Assembly (NCBI GenBank): GCA_030623035.1 | Contig: JAUXFK010000117.1 | Location: 1-8,921 of the forward strand | Length of the DNA: 8,921 nucleotides | Direction of reading: 5' to 3' | Origin: Deltaproteobacteria bacterium | Lineage (GTDB): Bacteria; Desulfobacterota; UBA8473 | In this document: positions 6,501-8,921 of the stretch, piece after piece | Numbering within the stretch: position 1 is the stretch's first letter | Layout of the letters: every line of letters begins with the position of its first letter | Made by a program: the position numbers and the translations under genes | Notes under the pieces: generated by a model | Databases searched by the model: none | What the model was told of the DNA's origin: nothing | Seen by the model: only the letters and a program-made list of their open reading frames with translations

Positions 6501-7970
6501 ATAAAGAATCTGTTTCGAACATTGCTTGTGTTGGGTTTTGCTTGGAACCTATTTACAGCGGTTATCTATGCCCAGGATGAACCACCATTACCCGATGGTT
6601 TAAATGAAAAGGGCACGAATGAAATAGAAGAACCGGATTTACCGAATGGGATAATCAACATTGAAGAAGAATCCAGTGATGAACCTATGATTCCGGAAGG
6701 GCTTGATGAACATTCAGACCCATCCTTTGAGAAAATATCGAAGGAAGATGAAAAAGCCTCTGATTTGCCTTTTGAATTAACAGGTTATTTCGAAACAAGG
6801 GGGGGGCTGAGAACACAAAGAGACCCATATGAAAAGGATGCATCCATAGGAGAGGCCCGTTTACAACTGGAGATGGAAAAACTATGGGTACAGTCATCAT
6901 TCAAAATGACAACGGATTTCCTATATGATCCTGTATACGATCACCATAGTATTAAACTGGAGGAAGGGAAAGGATGGATTGATCTTCGGGAGTTAAACCT
7001 TTTCTTTTCTCCCCTCAATTCTATAGATGTAAAAGCAGGACGCCAAATTATGACATGGGGTACAGGGGATATGCTGTTTATCAATGACCTGTTCCCAAAG
7101 GACTGGAAATCCTTTTTCATCGGTCGCGATACCGAATACCTGAAAGCACCATCGGATTCGATAAAGGTCTCTGTGTACACTGCTCCCATAAACCTGGACA
7201 TTGTCTACAATCCGCGATTCGATGCGGATCGTTTCATTGACGGCACACGTATCTCATATTGGAATAATATACTCGGGCGTCGATCAGGAGAAGATGTGGA
7301 ATTGGATATCGATAAGCCGGATGACCTATTCGATGATGATGAAATCTCTTTGCGTTTCTTCAAAAACATCAGTGGTTATGAACTGGCCTTATATGGATAC
7401 TGGGGCTTTTGGAAAAGCCCAGGCGGTCTGGACCCAGCCACTTATGCTGCAACCTTCCCAAAACTCTCCGTTTATGGAAGTAGTGTTAGAGGATCTGTAA
7501 TTGATGGTATTGGTAATATAGAGATTGGCTACTATGACACAATGGATGACCGAGACGGAACCGACCCCTTTATGAGAAACAGTGAGTTCCGTATTCTTTT
7601 AGGTTATGAGCAAGGGTTGAAAAGGGAATTCACAGTTGGAATTCAGTATTACATTGAATACATGATGAAATACAACAATTACGAAAGCAACTTGCCTCCA
7701 GGTATAATTAAAGCGGATAAAGACCGCCATTTAATAACACTGCGTCTTACAAAACTGATGTTGAATCAGAATTTTACTATGTCGCTTTTTTCTTATTATT
7801 CTCCCTCTGATAATGACGCGTATTTTCGTCCAAAGGTTCACTATAAGATTGATGACAACTGGAACTTTGAGACGGGAGGAAACGTATTTTATGGCAAGGA
7901 TGACCATACATTTTTTGGACAGTTCGAAAAGAACAGCAATGTATATATCGGTCTGCGATACAGTTTTTGA
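6498..7970 (+). CDS. Outer-membrane beta-barrel protein of an RND/LolA-like cassette
   Basis: This 490-residue protein is predicted to be an outer-membrane barrel. A signal peptide covers residues 1-25 with a good cleavage site after IYA-25. Residues 26-90 are an acidic, probably disordered linker with three copies of an E-P-x-(L/I)-P-x-G-(L/I) motif spaced exactly 17 residues apart (28, 45, 62). From about 92 (FELTGYFETRGG) onward, alternating hydrophobic/polar strands with many aromatics continue to the end, and the final residues YIGLRYSF end in Phe, as expected for recognition by the BAM assembly machine. A distinctive segment, GRQIMTWGTGDML (181-193) then FINDLFPKDW, resembles uncharacterised porin-like proteins (DUF1302/alginate-export-like) found next to RND exporters. 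The start is GTG at 6498. The likely role is the outer-membrane step for the exporter and LolA-like protein upstream; substrate and exact family are unknown. Confidence 0.8.
   Translation: MIKNLFRTLLVLGFAWNLFTAVIYAQDEPPLPDGLNEKGTNEIEEPDLPNGIINIEEESSDEPMIPEGLDEHSDPSFEKISKEDEKASDLPFELTGYFETRGGLRTQRDPYEKDASIGEARLQLEMEKLWVQSSFKMTTDFLYDPVYDHHSIKLEEGKGWIDLRELNLFFSPLNSIDVKAGRQIMTWGTGDMLFINDLFPKDWKSFFIGRDTEYLKAPSDSIKVSVYTAPINLDIVYNPRFDADRFIDGTRISYWNNILGRRSGEDVELDIDKPDDLFDDDEISLRFFKNISGYELALYGYWGFWKSPGGLDPATYAATFPKLSVYGSSVRGSVIDGIGNIEIGYYDTMDDRDGTDPFMRNSEFRILLGYEQGLKREFTVGIQYYIEYMMKYNNYESNLPPGIIKADKDRHLITLRLTKLMLNQNFTMSLFSYYSPSDNDAYFRPKVHYKIDDNWNFETGGNVFYGKDDHTFFGQFEKNSNVYIGLRYSF
6579..6704 (+). repeat. 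Three 51-nt-period repeats encoding E-P-x-(L/I)-P-x-G-(L/I)
   Basis: Repeat units start at 6579, 6630 and 6681, exactly 51 nt apart, and encode EPPLPDGL, EPDLPNGI and EPMIPEGL. The motif core is conserved in protein, but the codons and the intervening acidic residues have diverged, so the protein pattern, not the DNA, seems to be under selection. The repeats lie between the signal peptide and the barrel and therefore face the periplasm in the expected topology. Confidence 0.75.
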
Positions 7971-7990
7971 TTTAAGCATTTCTTGAAATG

Positions 7991-8005
7991 AAAGGAACAA
8001 ACATG
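7991..8005 (+). promoter_or_regulatory. Ribosome binding site favouring the ATG at 8003
   Basis: AAAGGA (7991-7996) lies 6 nt before the ATG at 8003-8005. The in-frame ATG at 7988 has no purine-rich site upstream and would place this Shine-Dalgarno inside the coding sequence, so the shorter protein is preferred. Confidence 0.65.
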
Positions 8006-8788
8006 ACCACACTACCTGGATTTAACACACTTCTTTATGAAAAAGAAACCCATATTCTAACGATCACATTAAATAGACCGGAAAGCTTGAATTCCTTTAA
8101 TGCGGATATGCTGGCCGACCTCTCACAGGCTGTGGAGATTGCATCGAATGATAAAGATATACGCATCGTTGTGTTTACTGCTGCAGGGAGAGTGTTTTCT
8201 TGTGGGGGAGATCTCCGCAATATGGTTAATAACCAGACATTAGTCGAAGCTGACTCTATAGAACAGGGCATTAAATATGTCCAAGGAATATTCGATAGAA
8301 TTGAGGCGATACCAAAGCCCACAATTGCCGCCATCAATGGACATGCAGTTGGCGCAGGATTCCAGCTAACACTTGCATGCGATTTTCGAATCGCATCAAC
8401 ACATGCAAAACTCGGGGTGAATGATCTCAAAATCGGCATCTTACCGGCACTTGGGGCTACAACGAGGCTTCCACTGCTTATTGGCCTTGCAAAGGCAAAG
8501 GAACTTATCCTTTTAGGAGAGCTAATAACCCCAATGGAGGCCTTTGAAATCGGCCTTATTAACCGGGTTGTGGAAAGAGAAGACCTGGATGCCACGGTCA
8601 ATGAACTGATCGATAAGCTTTTAACGAGTGCACCGCTTGCATTGGCTGCTGCCAAAGATCTTCTCGATTCTGAATCTTCCCTTGATGAAGCAGCAGTAAT
8701 GCAGTCTTTTTTAATCAAATCAGCCGATGCAGGTGAAGGTATAAGTGCATTTTTAGAGAAACGAAGACCACGTTTTAAAGGTCACTAG
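8003..8788 (+). CDS. Enoyl-CoA hydratase/isomerase (crotonase) family protein, atypical active site
   Basis: This 261-residue protein is a full-length crotonase. It has the N-terminal LNRPESLNSFN segment, the first oxyanion-hole region FSCGGDLRNM, the second oxyanion-hole region GHAVGAGFQLTLACDFRIAS, and the C-terminal helix ending EGISAFLEKRRPRFKGH. The fold binds an acyl-CoA thioester and stabilises its enolate in the cytoplasm. The two catalytic glutamates of classical enoyl-CoA hydratase (Glu144 and Glu164 in the rat enzyme) align with Gln121 and Asp141, still 20 residues apart. Simple hydration is therefore doubtful; an isomerase, hydrolase or other crotonase reaction is possible. The start at 8003 rather than 7988 is chosen from the ribosome binding site. 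It follows the barrel gene by 32 nt on the same strand, hinting that the exported substrate is acyl-derived. Confidence 0.9.
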   Translation: MTTLPGFNTLLYEKETHILTITLNRPESLNSFNADMLADLSQAVEIASNDKDIRIVVFTAAGRVFSCGGDLRNMVNNQTLVEADSIEQGIKYVQGIFDRIEAIPKPTIAAINGHAVGAGFQLTLACDFRIASTHAKLGVNDLKIGILPALGATTRLPLLIGLAKAKELILLGELITPMEAFEIGLINRVVEREDLDATVNELIDKLLTSAPLALAAAKDLLDSESSLDEAAVMQSFLIKSADAGEGISAFLEKRRPRFKGH

Positions 8789-8921
8789 TCCTTGCGCTAT
8801 CCTTCATCCCTGATATTTTAACAGTTATCCGGCTATTGCTAAAAAAATTTCATTCGGAAAGCAGCATGTTTCTGTGTGCCTTGTATGGAGATTCAAAACA
8901 GAGACAACTGCTTATCATCTT
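8789..8921. other. Short downstream region with no supportable gene
   Basis: The 133 bases after the crotonase stop contain no clear terminator hairpin and no convincing gene start. Two + strand frames stay open to the window edge and a 23-codon minus-strand frame ends near 8850, but none can be assigned on this length. Confidence 0.5.

Noticed and set aside
7977..7990. Near-perfect palindrome CATTTC-TT-GAAATG between the barrel and crotonase genes
   Set aside because: A two-base centre is too tight for a stable hairpin and the match is short enough to be chance. Without other copies I do not call it an operator.
8035..8718. A 227-codon open frame on the minus strand, opposite the crotonase gene
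   Set aside because: Its translation has no recognisable domain and is rich in Ser/Ala/Ile as expected for the antisense of a conserved gene. The crotonase on the + strand is beyond doubt.
8840..8921. Possible start of another gene at the right edge
   Set aside because: More than one frame is open over this short stretch, no ribosome binding site stands out, and no protein family can be recognised.

Overview
The window holds six genes, all on the + strand, preceded by about 500 bp of repeat-bearing intergenic DNA. The bases are moderately AT-rich. The proteins imply a Gram-negative (diderm) bacterium: an RND/MMPL-type inner-membrane exporter, a periplasmic LolA-like protein and an outer-membrane beta-barrel ending in Phe. 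The composite hairpin repeat at the left edge is of a kind common in Desulfobacterota, Nitrospirota and Planctomycetota (including anammox lineages). I cannot settle the phylum from this sequence alone.

Layout. 1-502: no gene; a double-hairpin inverted repeat (17-96), an AT-rich stretch (about 100-260), a more GC-rich patch with repeat-like character (275-420) containing a second inverted repeat (387-420), and a small hairpin (437-455) just upstream of the first gene. 503-1453: deoxyhypusine-synthase-like protein with a non-canonical C-terminus. 1471-2706: RmuC. 2745-5603: RND/MMPL-family exporter with an unusual C-terminal extension (cysteine cluster plus two extra membrane helices). 5634-6485: periplasmic LolA-like 'outer membrane lipoprotein-sorting protein'. 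6498-7970: outer-membrane beta-barrel protein starting at GTG, with a 17-residue-period repeat before the barrel. 8003-8788: crotonase-fold protein whose two hydratase glutamates are replaced by Gln and Asp. 8789-8921: no supportable gene.

Gaps between genes are only 17, 38, 30, 12 and 32 nt, so all six could be one transcript. The functional core is the exporter, LolA-like carrier and barrel trio, which reads as a trans-envelope route for a lipid or lipidated substrate: extraction from the inner membrane, carriage across the periplasm, and handling at the outer membrane. The adjacent crotonase suggests, by inference only, that the cargo is acyl-derived or that the cassette sits in a lipid-metabolism locus. 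The first two genes (DHS-like, RmuC) have no obvious link to this task.
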